From Methanobacteriota archaeon (GTDB taxonomy: Archaea; Thermoplasmatota; Thermoplasmata; UBA10834): 64,000 nt of DNA. Positions within the stretch are counted from its first letter, which is position 1, and each line of letters begins with the position of its first letter. Location: assembly GCA_020347565.1 (NCBI GenBank), contig CP070732.1, positions 450,681 through 514,680 on the forward strand. The letters are read 5' to 3'. A program made the position numbers and the translations under genes. Positions 48,057 through 56,546 of this stretch are shown here, in pieces. The notes under the pieces were generated by a model. The model had not been told where the DNA came from. It saw only the letters and a program-made list of their open reading frames with translations, and searched no databases.

Positions 48057-48237
48057 TGTGGGCGCGTGAGACGAAGGGTTATTATGCAACCTCGGAGGAT
48101 TGACCAACGCCGCGATGAAGAGAAGGTTACCGCTGATCGGTGATGAGAGACGGGCGAACTGAGTGGCGTGTCCTTTGTCGACTTGGTTGACAAAGGTAAT
48201 ATGTGGCGGGCACACATCCGCTTCCGAGTCGATTCGC

Positions 48238-48672
48238 ATGCCCACAGGCTTCGATTACATCGGACGCGACAAGGCGCTGCAGGAGCACTGGCTCAAGAGG
48301 CTCGTGGCGATTGTCATCGACAGCATCCTTGTATACATCCCAATCCTGGCGCTCTCATCGATCATTGGGGGGCACTACGTTAACGCCTGGCTGCTGTCTG
48401 GCATAGCGCTGTTCCTCTACTCCTCCCTCTTCGACTCGGCCGTTGGCGGCACAGTCGGCAAGATGGCCATGCGTCTGAAGTCTGTCCCGATGGTCGGCAG
48501 AATGACCATGACGCGCTCGCTGATGAGAAACGTCTCCAAAGTCTTCGCCCTGGTCCTGCTGCTCGACTGGATCATCGGAATGGCTGTCGAGACGAGGGAT
48601 CCGCGCCAGAAATGGACGGACCAGCTGGCGCACACGTCTGTGATAGCACACCATCATCCTGGCCGGGTATGA
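48238..48672 (+). CDS. RDD-family integral membrane protein
   Basis: A 144-residue small membrane protein with the RDD signature LKRLVAIVIDSILVYIP at its first helix and two further hydrophobic segments (about 50-75 and 105-125); 'GGTVGKMAMRLKSV' is typical of the family. ATG 48238 is chosen over an upstream in-frame start at 48163 because the extra 25 residues lack RDD character. The function of most RDD proteins is unknown. It overlaps the opposite gene by 19 bp at the 3' end. Confidence 0.82.
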   Translation: MPTGFDYIGRDKALQEHWLKRLVAIVIDSILVYIPILALSSIIGGHYVNAWLLSGIALFLYSSLFDSAVGGTVGKMAMRLKSVPMVGRMTMTRSLMRNVSKVFALVLLLDWIIGMAVETRDPRQKWTDQLAHTSVIAHHHPGRV

Positions 48673-48932
48673 GCCGGCGGCGTTTGCCAGACCCAGCCCC
48701 CCTTTCCCACCGACACTTCACCTAGTATGACCCCCCTGTGCATGAGCTTCGCGAGGAAGAGCACCGTCTGGTCGGGGCAACGTCTGTGGCGCTTGCGCGC
48801 CAAAGTCTCGATATCCATAGTAGTCAGCGGACCGAAGCTTCTCAACAGGCTCACAACAAAGGCTTCCGCTTCCGAGTCCGTCATGACTTCATCCGCCATC
48901 AAACCTGGCCTCGGCGCTCCATAACGCATCAT
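48654..48932 (-). CDS. small winged-helix-like protein
   Basis: About 92 residues. The pattern EAFVVSLLRSFGPLTTMDIETLARKR...LAKLMHRGVILGE resembles a single winged-helix domain ending in a beta wing (GGWVWQ). The start is uncertain: ATG 48932 is used here, but ATG at about 48899 has a better GAGG spacing. Not assigned to a named family. Confidence 0.5.
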   Translation of the reverse strand: MMRYGAPRPGLMADEVMTDSEAEAFVVSLLRSFGPLTTMDIETLARKRHRRCPDQTVLFLAKLMHRGVILGEVSVGKGGWVWQTPPAHTRPG

Positions 48933-49060
48933 GTTTGATATGGCTTCTCCCTTCCGTGAAGCTGCCAGCACCCGAGATCAGAGCAAGCGAAGGAGAATCA
49001 GGGAACAGAAAAGGGGGAAGGAAGTGGTTTGTCGGCTATCCAGGCACTATCGACTACTGA

Positions 49061-49591
49061 TCAGCCCGTGAAGGACACTCCAGTGCCCATCTGCTCGCCG
49101 GTCGGCTCGTAGATCAGTACTGCCGTGTATGTGGTGCTGGAGGCGAACGCCGTCGCATCCGGGTAGGTATACACCCTGAAGTAGTCCGTTCCGCTGCAGT
49201 AGCCGTTGCCGCCCACATCAAATACCATGCAGCACACCGACAACGTGCCCAATGCCTTCACTGAGTAGTTGTACGATGTCGCAGCGCCACCATCCAAGTC
49301 GGTAGTGGCCGGGGTCCACTCGGCGAAGTTCGTTCCGTCCGTCAGCTGCACCTTTATGTCATCCCAGCCAACATCGGTCTTCGTGATCGACACGATGGTT
49401 ATCGTCTGGCCATTGCTGATCGTACTCTTCGAGTACGTGGCTGTCGGGGTCGTCGTTGACGTGCCCCCGAATCCCAGGACCATGACATATAGCACGGCCG
49501 CCAGGACGACGGTAATAGCCACCATGAGAATGGTGGCTATAACCGGAGATACAGCTTCGGCATCCTTCCGGAATGCCCAAACTCTCTTCAT
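49061..49591 (-). CDS. archaeal type IV pilin
   Basis: A 176-residue preprotein. A class III signal peptide MKRVWAFRKDAEA is followed by the pilin helix VSPVIATILMVAITVVLAAV (Pilin_N/DUF1628 type), to be cut by the prepilin peptidase (EppA/PibD type) before the hydrophobic stretch. The rest is Thr/Ser-rich with three cysteines. GGAGGACAAAAC precedes the ATG and a strong TATA box lies upstream. It sits just downstream of three KaiC-like genes but has its own promoter. Confidence 0.9.
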   Translation of the reverse strand: MKRVWAFRKDAEAVSPVIATILMVAITVVLAAVLYVMVLGFGGTSTTTPTATYSKSTISNGQTITIVSITKTDVGWDDIKVQLTDGTNFAEWTPATTDLDGGAATSYNYSVKALGTLSVCCMVFDVGGNGYCSGTDYFRVYTYPDATAFASSTTYTAVLIYEPTGEQMGTGVSFTG

Positions 49592-49647
49592 GTTTTGTCC
49601 TCCTGCGAACCTTTCGGTCCGCGTAAAGGTGATTAGCGCTTGGCGGC

Positions 49648-49658
49648 GTTTATATAGC
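49648..49658 (-). promoter_or_regulatory. TATA box of the pilin gene
   Basis: The minus strand reads GCTATATAAAC about 60 nt upstream of the ATG. A second TATA-like TTTATAAC lies near 49769-49776 within the same gap. Confidence 0.65.
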
Positions 49659-49849
49659 TTTGCGGATGATTATCAGAAGTGAGCGTGGTTCGATTCGGCG
49701 AAAGGCGAAGAAGAACATCTGGCCATGTCGTCATTTCCGGGCCATCAAGAAGACCACGTCTTCTTACAGTTATAAACCCGACGCGAAAATGTCGCTATTT
49801 GCCGTAAACGCGACCAAACCGGACCCTCCGAAACCCCAAACCGAGCGTC

Positions 49850-50575
49850 TCAGGAGGGCTTGATTCCCGTCTCGTCGAACGAGCAAGGGATAATCCCGAC
49901 CATGACCGGGCGGTTCCTGACCTTCTGCACGATCATGTACTTCTTGAACTCGTGGCCGATCTTCTCCCTGTCCAACTCCAGAATCACATCGGCGAGGTCC
50001 TCCACGCTGCTCTGGATGCGCGATTCGTGCACGCCCTTCAGCATCGTCATGAGCGTCACGCTCTCGGAATGCTGCGTGTGCGCCTTTATCGTCCTCATCG
50101 CCATGAGCACTTCAGCACTGTCGTAGTTCTCCAGGAAGAAGTCCAGGGAGTTTATCACGACCCTGAACGGGGGGTCCAGCTTGGATATCTCGTACGAGAG
50201 GAACGTGAGGAAGTTCTCTTCCCTGTGGACGTCCTTCTCGCCGAAGCGCCTTATGTCGGCGAGCGTTATGCCCTCCTGTCTGAACCGGCTTATCTCGAGC
50301 TTCTTGGCCAAGACGTTCTCGTAGTACTTCGACCCTATGTTGACGATGGCCATATCGGTCGTCCAGCCGTACTCCCGCATCACGCTAAGCACGTCCTCGT
50401 CGCGTTCGGTCGAAGTGAAGTACGTGACCGCCTCCTCGCCCGCCGACGCGAACTGCTTCGCGAAGAACTCCGTGCCCGAGCCCGGTGTGCCCATCAAGAG
50501 AACGGTCGAGCCCTTCTGCACGCCCCCGCCCAAGTGCTCGTCGAGCGCCTTGACTCCGATGGTCGTGAACTTCAT
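49850..50575 (-). CDS. KaiC/RecA-like protein with degenerate P-loop
   Basis: 241 residues of the KaiC/RAD55 type, opening TTIGVKALDEHLGGGVQKGS. The P-loop position reads GTPGSGTE (29-36), with Thr35 in place of the essential Lys, so ATP hydrolysis is doubtful. Later strands (FRVVINSLDFFLENY) keep the fold. It is third in a tight three-gene set, 1 nt after the preceding gene. It may be a structural or regulatory subunit. Confidence 0.78.
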   Translation of the reverse strand: MKFTTIGVKALDEHLGGGVQKGSTVLLMGTPGSGTEFFAKQFASAGEEAVTYFTSTERDEDVLSVMREYGWTTDMAIVNIGSKYYENVLAKKLEISRFRQEGITLADIRRFGEKDVHREENFLTFLSYEISKLDPPFRVVINSLDFFLENYDSAEVLMAMRTIKAHTQHSESVTLMTMLKGVHESRIQSSVEDLADVILELDREKIGHEFKKYMIVQKVRNRPVMVGIIPCSFDETGIKPS

Positions 50576-50576
50576 C

Positions 50577-51167
50577 TCAGCCCTCCTTGGTGTCCGTGCG
50601 TATACCGTGGTCGCACACGAGGTTCACCATGTTGGCTATCTCCGGCGTCGAGTGCTCCTCCACGGACAGTATCACGGTGAGGACGTTCCTGGCCCTCAGA
50701 CCGGAGACTAGTATGTGGAGGAACTCCGAGAGTATCCAGTTGTTGTTGTGTATGGCGAGTGAGTTTATCGAGTCGATGACAACGAGCTTCTCCTCCGCTT
50801 CCGACAGCCGTATCAGATACTCCGTCTTCAGCATCACGTTCTCCAGCATCGTTGGGCTCTCCACCAGCGTGACCTGCTCGTCCATCTCCCCTGACGATGC
50901 GCCCATCATCAGGTGCGAGATGCAGTCGACGAAGTAGACTCTCGATGTGTCTATGTCCAGGGCCTCCATGACCCTCTTGATTGATTCGAAGGATATCGTG
51001 GACGTCACGTAGATGATGTCCACCTGCCTCTTCGACGCGAACATGTCGAGGACGCCTCTGAGCACCTCCAGGTAGTGGTCCACGGACATCTGGAGAGATA
51101 TGGCGGACGATGGTGGGACCTCGAGCAACTCGTTAGCCACATGCTGCGCGACGCGTTCGTCGGTCAT
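50577..51167 (-). CDS. P-loop-less KaiC-like protein
   Basis: A 196-residue RecA/KaiC-fold relative with no Walker A motif: the loop region is replaced by EVPPSSAISLQMSVDHYLEV. It keeps the strands 'VDIIYVTSTISFESIKRVME', 'VYFVDCIS' and a Walker-B-like 'KLVVIDSINSLAIHNN'. Its ATG overlaps the stop of the upstream KaiC gene (ATGA), so translation is coupled. It is likely a non-catalytic partner of its neighbours. Confidence 0.72.
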   Translation of the reverse strand: MTDERVAQHVANELLEVPPSSAISLQMSVDHYLEVLRGVLDMFASKRQVDIIYVTSTISFESIKRVMEALDIDTSRVYFVDCISHLMMGASSGEMDEQVTLVESPTMLENVMLKTEYLIRLSEAEEKLVVIDSINSLAIHNNNWILSEFLHILVSGLRARNVLTVILSVEEHSTPEIANMVNLVCDHGIRTDTKEG

Positions 51168-51916
51168 GCTCTAGTGCTCCCTCCTTTGAGCAGCGGGACC
51201 AGCAGGACGCCCTCAGGCGTCAGGTCGAGGACGTACTTCGCCCGCGAGTGCATGGTGCCCCGCATCTTGATCACCTGTAGCGTGCGGAGTAAATCGCCGC
51301 GACGCTCCATATTGGCCATCAGCACTATGCCGTCCGATATGGCCTCTTCGACACCGAAGGTCGAGTATGTGCTCGACTGTGTCGAAACTTCGCTTACCAG
51401 TATGGACGTGCAGTCGAGTGCCGACAGCGACTTGCTGAGCTTCAGTATGAAATCGCGGATCTTCTCAGATGTCTTGAGCTTGTAGCAGACCGACGTGATG
51501 GAATCGATTACCAGCCGCTTCGTATCGAGCTCCTTCGCGAGGCTCACTATGGCCGTGACCAGCAGGTCTATCTCCTCCATTGTCAGCTCGGCCTTCGTCA
51601 TCCCGAGGCGCTCGTACATGACCGGCAGGTCTATGAAGACCAGCTTCCCGGACTTCACGAAGTCGTCATCGAAGAAGTTGTACGGTATGATGTTGGCGAG
51701 CATCTTCTCGGCGTCCTCCGTCACGGACAAGAACAGGGAGTTCTCCCCCTTGGCGGCTCCGTGGATGAGGAACTCGAGGGCCAGCGACGTCTTGCCAGTG
51801 CCGCAACTACCAGTGAGAAGCACGGTGTTCGATCGGGGGATTCCACCGTACAGGACCGTGTCGAGTCCTTCGACGCCGGTGACGCAGCGGCCTCGTTCGG
51901 CACTCGTTTGCGCCAT
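51164..51916 (-). CDS. KaiC-like ATPase with intact P-loop
   Basis: A 250-residue KaiC/RAD55-family ATPase. Entry motif 'CVTGVEGLDTVLYGGIPRSNTVLLTG', P-loop GSCGTGKT at 36-43, Walker B KRLVIDSITSVCY. It heads the three-gene operon; the other two members have defective or missing P-loops. ATG 51916 is preferred over GTG 51943 because the TATA element at 51943-51952 puts the transcript start near 51922. Confidence 0.82.
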   Translation of the reverse strand: MAQTSAERGRCVTGVEGLDTVLYGGIPRSNTVLLTGSCGTGKTSLALEFLIHGAAKGENSLFLSVTEDAEKMLANIIPYNFFDDDFVKSGKLVFIDLPVMYERLGMTKAELTMEEIDLLVTAIVSLAKELDTKRLVIDSITSVCYKLKTSEKIRDFILKLSKSLSALDCTSILVSEVSTQSSTYSTFGVEEAISDGIVLMANMERRGDLLRTLQVIKMRGTMHSRAKYVLDLTPEGVLLVPLLKGGSTRA

Positions 51917-51942
51917 GGTGGTTCGCAGAATGCCGTGATTCA

Positions 51943-51952
51943 CATATTATGG
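51943..51952 (-). promoter_or_regulatory. TATA box of the KaiC triad operon
   Basis: The minus strand reads CCATAATATG, 27-36 nt upstream of ATG 51916. Confidence 0.55.
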
Positions 51953-51989
51953 TTTCTTGCGCGCTCTTCATCGCTCGTGACCGGACATG

Positions 51990-51998
51990 TTATTAATA
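51990..51998 (+). promoter_or_regulatory. TATA box of the HPS-RraA gene
   Basis: TTATTAATA lies 26-34 nt upstream of ATG 52024, predicting a leaderless transcript. Confidence 0.6.
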
Positions 51999-52023
51999 CG
52001 GGGACTGCTGTGGATTGACCGCC

Positions 52024-53316
52024 ATGAAGCCCATACTCCAGGTAGCGTTGGACCTCATCCACTCGGATAGGGCACTGACCGTCGCCTCCGAGGCCGTCGA
52101 CGGCGGGGCCGACTGGATTGAAGCGGGCACTCCACTCATCAAGAGCGAAGGCGTCGAGGTCCTCCGCAGCCTCAGGAAGGCTTTTCCAGGCAGAACCATC
52201 GTCGCCGACATGAAGACCATCGATGTCGGCGGGGTTGAGGTGGAGATTGCCGCGAAGTCAGGAGCCGATGTGGTGGTCGTCCTAGGGATGTCTCCCGACC
52301 CCACCTTGACCGAGGCGGTCATGACGGCGCGCAAGTACGGGGCAAGAGTGATGGCTGACCTGTTCAACGCCCCTGACAAGGCCGTGAGGGCGAAGCGGCT
52401 GGAGGCGATGGGCGTCGACCTGCTCTGCGTCCACGTAGGAGTCGACGAGCAGATGGTCGGCGGCTCTCCCGTCGCCGCGTTGAAGGAGGTCGCGGATGCG
52501 GTCAGTATACCTGTGGCCGCGGCCGGAGGGATCAACAGTGAGACTGCGCCCCAGATCGTCAGCTCAGGGGCTTCCATAGTGATCGTGGGAGGCGCCATAA
52601 TCAAAGCAGCTGACGCGCGTAACGCGGCGGCCAAGATCAGAAGCGCCCTGGACTCCGGTCAGGCCGTTGAGACCGAGAGGTTCTTGAAGTACTCGGGTGA
52701 GGAGCTGCGCGAGGCGTTCTCCAGAGTGTCGTCTCCGAACGTCGCGGACGCGCAGCACAAGAAGGGGGCCATGACCGGCATCCTGCCCCGCACCGTTCCT
52801 GGGACGAAGATGGTGGGCAGGGCGCTGACCGTCCAGACCGTCAGCGGAGACTGGGCGAAGTCAGTGGAGTCCATCGACCGGGCTCAGGAGGGCGACGTGA
52901 TAGTGGTAGACGCCTGCGGGGGCGAGGTTGCAGTCTGGGGCGAGCTGGCGTCGTGGAGCTGCAAGACCAAGGGGGTGTCGGGCGTCGTGATAGACGGCGC
53001 GGCAAGGGATATCGATTCCATCAGGGAGATGGGCTTCCCCTGCTTCTCAAGGCATATAGCATCCAGCGCGGGCGAGCCGAAGGGCTACGGAGGCATCGGG
53101 GATGAGATCCTCTGCGGAGGCGTCAGGGTCAGGACCGGCGACTGGGTCGTCGGCGACGACAGCGGCGTCGTCGTCGTGCCCCAGGAACACGCTCTTGAGG
53201 TCGCCAACAGGGCGATCGACGTGATGGAGCGTGAGGAGCGATTGCGCGAGGAGATAAGGCGAGGAGGCACGCTGTCCAGCGTCCTTAAGCTGGAGAAATG
53301 GGAGAAGGTCGACTGA
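52024..53316 (+). CDS. hexulose-6-phosphate synthase fused to RraA-like domain
   Basis: 430 residues, two domains. Residues 1-210: an OMP-decarboxylase-superfamily TIM barrel of the HPS type (QVALDLIHSDRA, the DxKxxD motif VADMKTID, phosphate-binding AAAGGIN and IVIGGAI-like loops), which interconverts D-arabino-hexulose-6-phosphate with ribulose-5-phosphate and formaldehyde. Residues 225-430: an RraA/HMG-aldolase-like domain (GRALTVQTVSGDW, VVDACGGEVAVWGELAS, GVVIDGAARDIDSIR). Archaea use HPS with PHI to make pentose phosphates when the pentose phosphate pathway is absent; the tail's role is unclear. No PHI gene is nearby. Confidence 0.93.
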   Translation: MKPILQVALDLIHSDRALTVASEAVDGGADWIEAGTPLIKSEGVEVLRSLRKAFPGRTIVADMKTIDVGGVEVEIAAKSGADVVVVLGMSPDPTLTEAVMTARKYGARVMADLFNAPDKAVRAKRLEAMGVDLLCVHVGVDEQMVGGSPVAALKEVADAVSIPVAAAGGINSETAPQIVSSGASIVIVGGAIIKAADARNAAAKIRSALDSGQAVETERFLKYSGEELREAFSRVSSPNVADAQHKKGAMTGILPRTVPGTKMVGRALTVQTVSGDWAKSVESIDRAQEGDVIVVDACGGEVAVWGELASWSCKTKGVSGVVIDGAARDIDSIREMGFPCFSRHIASSAGEPKGYGGIGDEILCGGVRVRTGDWVVGDDSGVVVVPQEHALEVANRAIDVMEREERLREEIRRGGTLSSVLKLEKWEKVD

Positions 53317-53353
53317 GAGGGGCAGCCGACCGCAGTGATACGGCAGTTTTCGA

Positions 53354-54226
53354 CTAGCCTATGAACCCCGTCTCATCGGCCAGCTTCCTGAGCTTCGCGA
53401 TTCGCTTCTTCATCGGCGGGTGCGTCATGAACAGCGCGACGAAGCCGCCTCCCCTGAACGGATTGACTATGAACATGTTTGAGCTGGCCGGATTCCCTCG
53501 CCGGAGCGGCATGCGCTTGTTGCCCTCCTCGAGCTTCTCCAGAGCGCGGGCCAGTGCGAGCGGACGCTGAATCAGCAGAGCGCCCTCCCTGTCGGCCTTG
53601 TACTCTCTGTTCCTCGATATCGCCAGCTGAATCAGAAGAGCTGCAAGCGGGGCGGTTATGGCGACGACGAGGTACAACAGGATGTTGTCGTTTCCCCTGC
53701 GGCCGCCGAGGATCATGTTCCACCACAATATGCGGGCGGCGAACGATATCGCGCCGGCGATCGTCGCCGCGACCGACATCACGAGTATATCGCGGTTCTT
53801 GACATGTGCCATCTCGTGGGCGAGCACGCCCTCGAGCTCGTCGTCAGAGAGCAGCGTCAGGAGGCCCTCAGTCGCCGCCACGACCGCGTTGTTCTTGTTC
53901 CGCCCAGTGGCGAAAGCGTTGGGTGTCTTCGTCGGGACCATCGCAATCCGGGGCATGGGCAAGTCGCCCTTCATGCATATCGTCTTGACTATCTGATGCA
54001 TCCGAGGCGCCTGGGCCTCCGTCACGATCTTGGCCCTGTAGGACCAAAGCACGATCTTCGAGCTGAAGAAGTAGCTGATGAGGTTCAACGCTGCCGCGAG
54101 AGCGAGGAACACTAATGCTCCGATTATCCAGTTTTCGAGGAACACGCTTCCGATTACGTAGCCAATCACAGTGAACAGCGCGATCAGCAGAAGGAACAGT
54201 CCCATAGTCCTCAGTGTTGCGTTCAT
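53354..54226 (-). CDS. htpX: HtpX-type membrane metalloprotease (M48)
   Basis: 290 residues. Two N-terminal transmembrane helices (about 8-55), the zinc motif HEMAH at 137-141 (catalytic Glu138), two further helices (about 150-200) and the third zinc ligand Glu208 in NREYKAD. It degrades damaged membrane proteins. Length and topology are normal for the family. It converges on the HPS-RraA gene. Confidence 0.95.
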   Translation of the reverse strand: MNATLRTMGLFLLLIALFTVIGYVIGSVFLENWIIGALVFLALAAALNLISYFFSSKIVLWSYRAKIVTEAQAPRMHQIVKTICMKGDLPMPRIAMVPTKTPNAFATGRNKNNAVVAATEGLLTLLSDDELEGVLAHEMAHVKNRDILVMSVAATIAGAISFAARILWWNMILGGRRGNDNILLYLVVAITAPLAALLIQLAISRNREYKADREGALLIQRPLALARALEKLEEGNKRMPLRRGNPASSNMFIVNPFRGGGFVALFMTHPPMKKRIAKLRKLADETGFIG

Positions 54227-54439
54227 CTCGCCCCCTCTCGGTTACAGATACCATTCACATCGGGATTGAATAAGAACTTTTCGGCGTAGCAGGGCAGCCC
54301 GCGGCGCGGACGAGACTGCCAGCGTCAGGAGAGCGTGGAGGTGTAGGTTTTATTGGGAGAAACCGCTTACCACCCCTTCTGCGAGCTCGCGCCCCGCAAT
54401 GACGGGCGGAACGGGCGCGCACGAAGGCAGGTGTTCGTG

Positions 54440-55903
54440 ATGGAGACATCCGACGACAAGCTCGAGAGACGGCTGTACAGCCACGACCTAGCGCCGCTCC
54501 CAAAGGAGATGGACCTCATATTCAAGACCACGCCGGACCAGGTAGTCCGCCCCAACTACGCCCAGGAGGTCGCACAGATGATGGCAAAGGCGAAGGCCAC
54601 CAGGAAGCCAATCGTGCCCAGAGGGGCAGGCACGTGGGGCCTCGGGGGCTCCGTCCCCGTCAAGGGAGGGTACGTCCTGGACATGACAGCCATGAACAAG
54701 ATCGTGGCCATTGACGAGAAGAACCTCATTGTCGTCGCCCAGCCCGGAATAACCTGGAAAGCCCTCAGCGAGGCGCTGGACGCCAAGGGGCTCTTCCTCC
54801 CTTGCTACCCGAGCAGCGCGCCGTCGGCGACCCTCGGCGGCTGGATAGGCACGGGAGGCACCGGCATCGGCGCCTACAAGCACGGTTCGGCCGGAGACAT
54901 CATCAGAGACCTGGAGGTCGTGCTGCCGACAGGTGAGATAATCCATACAGGGGACAAGTACGTACCGGCTAACGGCGGCGGACCCAATCTCAACTGGCTG
55001 TTCGTCGGCTCCGAGGGCATACTCGGGGTCATCACCGAAGTCACCCTTGCCGTCCTGCCAAAACCTGATGTCCAGAGGGCTGCGGCGTACTCGTTCGACG
55101 ACCTCTCGCAGCTCACGCCGGCAATCCGCAAGCTCTCCAGGAGCGACGTCATGCCGATGCACATAATGTTCGGGGACAGGGCGCACTTCGAGTATCTGCG
55201 GGCGATTGGCAAGGACGCCCCCGACGTGGGATGCATGGTTACCTGCTCCCTGACAGGAGGCAAGGAGAGCGTCGACCTCGACGAACGGATTCTTGACGAG
55301 ATCATGACCTCCAGCGGTGCGAAGAAGATGCCCTCGGAGGTGGCGGAGCACGAGTGGTCCGAGAGGAGCTACGAATTCCGCGTGAGGGAGATGGGCATAG
55401 GCGCCATCCCTGGAGAGATACTCGTGCCTATCGAGGGGTTCGACAAGACGCTGGAGGAGACGAGGAAGCTCGTACAGAAGATGAAGCTGAAGGGGCCGGT
55501 CATCGGCACCGTCGCCGACAGGAACACGGTGATGCTGATGCCATACTATCTGACCGACGAGCACAACTTCTTCAGGTCGACTGCGGCGATGGGCTTCGGC
55601 AAGAAGCTCGGTGACATAGCCTTCGAGAACGGCGGGAGGCCAGTAGGCCTTGGCCTGTTCTTCGCCGGCAACCTTGACAGGTACCGTGGCAAGGAAGGCG
55701 CCGAGCTGGTCCGGAAGCTCAAGGACCTGATCGACCCTGACGGCATAATGAACCCCGGAAAGGTCGTGGAGACGGGTACGAGGTTCGGGATATCGCTGCC
55801 CGCGGCTTTCATGAACTTCGGAATGAACATGATGGCGGGGATGAAGCGACTCATGCCGAGGGACAAGGTCGGCGAGAAGGAGCTGTCGAAGTTGAAGAAG
55901 TAG
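54440..55903 (+). CDS. FAD-linked oxidase (GlcD/D-lactate dehydrogenase-like)
   Basis: A 487-residue VAO-family flavoenzyme. The FAD-binding domain shows PIVPRGAGTWGLGGSVPVKG and GGWIGTGGTGIGAYKHGSAG; the C-terminal FAD-oxidase domain ends 'KDLIDPDGIMNPGKV'. It likely oxidises a 2-hydroxy acid such as D-lactate or glycolate; substrate and electron acceptor cannot be told. There is no Fe-S partner nearby. ATG 54440 with AGGTG upstream is preferred; the frame is open back to 54353 but a TATA-like TTTTATTG near 54344 and weak composition argue against that region. Confidence 0.88.
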   Translation: METSDDKLERRLYSHDLAPLPKEMDLIFKTTPDQVVRPNYAQEVAQMMAKAKATRKPIVPRGAGTWGLGGSVPVKGGYVLDMTAMNKIVAIDEKNLIVVAQPGITWKALSEALDAKGLFLPCYPSSAPSATLGGWIGTGGTGIGAYKHGSAGDIIRDLEVVLPTGEIIHTGDKYVPANGGGPNLNWLFVGSEGILGVITEVTLAVLPKPDVQRAAAYSFDDLSQLTPAIRKLSRSDVMPMHIMFGDRAHFEYLRAIGKDAPDVGCMVTCSLTGGKESVDLDERILDEIMTSSGAKKMPSEVAEHEWSERSYEFRVREMGIGAIPGEILVPIEGFDKTLEETRKLVQKMKLKGPVIGTVADRNTVMLMPYYLTDEHNFFRSTAAMGFGKKLGDIAFENGGRPVGLGLFFAGNLDRYRGKEGAELVRKLKDLIDPDGIMNPGKVVETGTRFGISLPAAFMNFGMNMMAGMKRLMPRDKVGEKELSKLKK

Positions 55904-55928
55904 CCTCCTCGGAGTGTCTGAGGCGCGC

Positions 55929-56492
55929 TCAGGCCCTGCTTCTCGTGGGGTAGGCCTTTCTCACATACCATGCGAGCAGAGAGCCGACGGTCCCGCCCAC
56001 GATGACCTGTATTATGTTGCCAGGCACCTCGGCAATCGCGGCGCCCCACCCGACATCGAGGAGATACAGTTCGCTGAGGAAGTACGTCGCGACCATGCAC
56101 GCACCGCCAACCGAGATCGCGATTATCCGTATCCAGCGCTTGCCGTTTCCAGAGCGGTCTATGAGGCCCGCCACAAGGCCCTCGGAACCCTTCGCCACTA
56201 GCGTATAGGGGGCGAAATAGCCCGAGCCGAGGAGCACGTCCGCGGCGGCCGAGCCCACCCCGCCACATATCGCTCCCGCGCGCCAACCAAAGGCGAACGC
56301 CGAGAAGAACACCATCGAGTCGCCCATGTTGAAGTATCCCTTCGTCGGGGCGAACGGGACGAACGTGACGAATGTGATCGCAGCCGTGAGCGCGGTGAGT
56401 ACACCATACAGCGCCACCGTCTTCGGCGACACGAACCCGGCCCCGCCTGTGGGCTCTTTGCCCCCCTGTTCTCCCGACGACCCCGATGCCAT
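55929..56492 (-). CDS. ECF transporter substrate-binding (S) component
   Basis: 187 residues with about five or six transmembrane helices. The first helix and 'YFNMGDSMVFFSAFAFGWRAG' are typical ECF S-component features. It captures a vitamin-like substrate and docks on EcfT/EcfA encoded just upstream. Substrate unknown; no riboswitch was seen. It has its own TATA box inside the end of ecfT, so it can be expressed separately from the module. Confidence 0.88.
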   Translation of the reverse strand: MASGSSGEQGGKEPTGGAGFVSPKTVALYGVLTALTAAITFVTFVPFAPTKGYFNMGDSMVFFSAFAFGWRAGAICGGVGSAAADVLLGSGYFAPYTLVAKGSEGLVAGLIDRSGNGKRWIRIIAISVGGACMVATYFLSELYLLDVGWGAAIAEVPGNIIQVIVGGTVGSLLAWYVRKAYPTRSRA

Positions 56493-56535
56493 TGGCCTCG
56501 GCGAGCCAACTTCGATGTCGTACTTAAGAATTCGC

Positions 56536-56546
56536 CTTTATATAGG
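56536..56546 (-). promoter_or_regulatory. TATA box of the S-component gene, overlapping the ecfT 3' end
   Basis: The minus strand reads CCTATATAAAG, spanning the last codons and stop of ecfT, 44-54 nt upstream of ATG 56492. Confidence 0.6.

Noticed and set aside
49592..49849. Possible small RNA gene between the pilin and the KaiC triad, from a second TATA-like element near 49769-49776
   Set aside because: No stable fold or conserved RNA motif could be recognised by eye; it may be an alternative pilin promoter.
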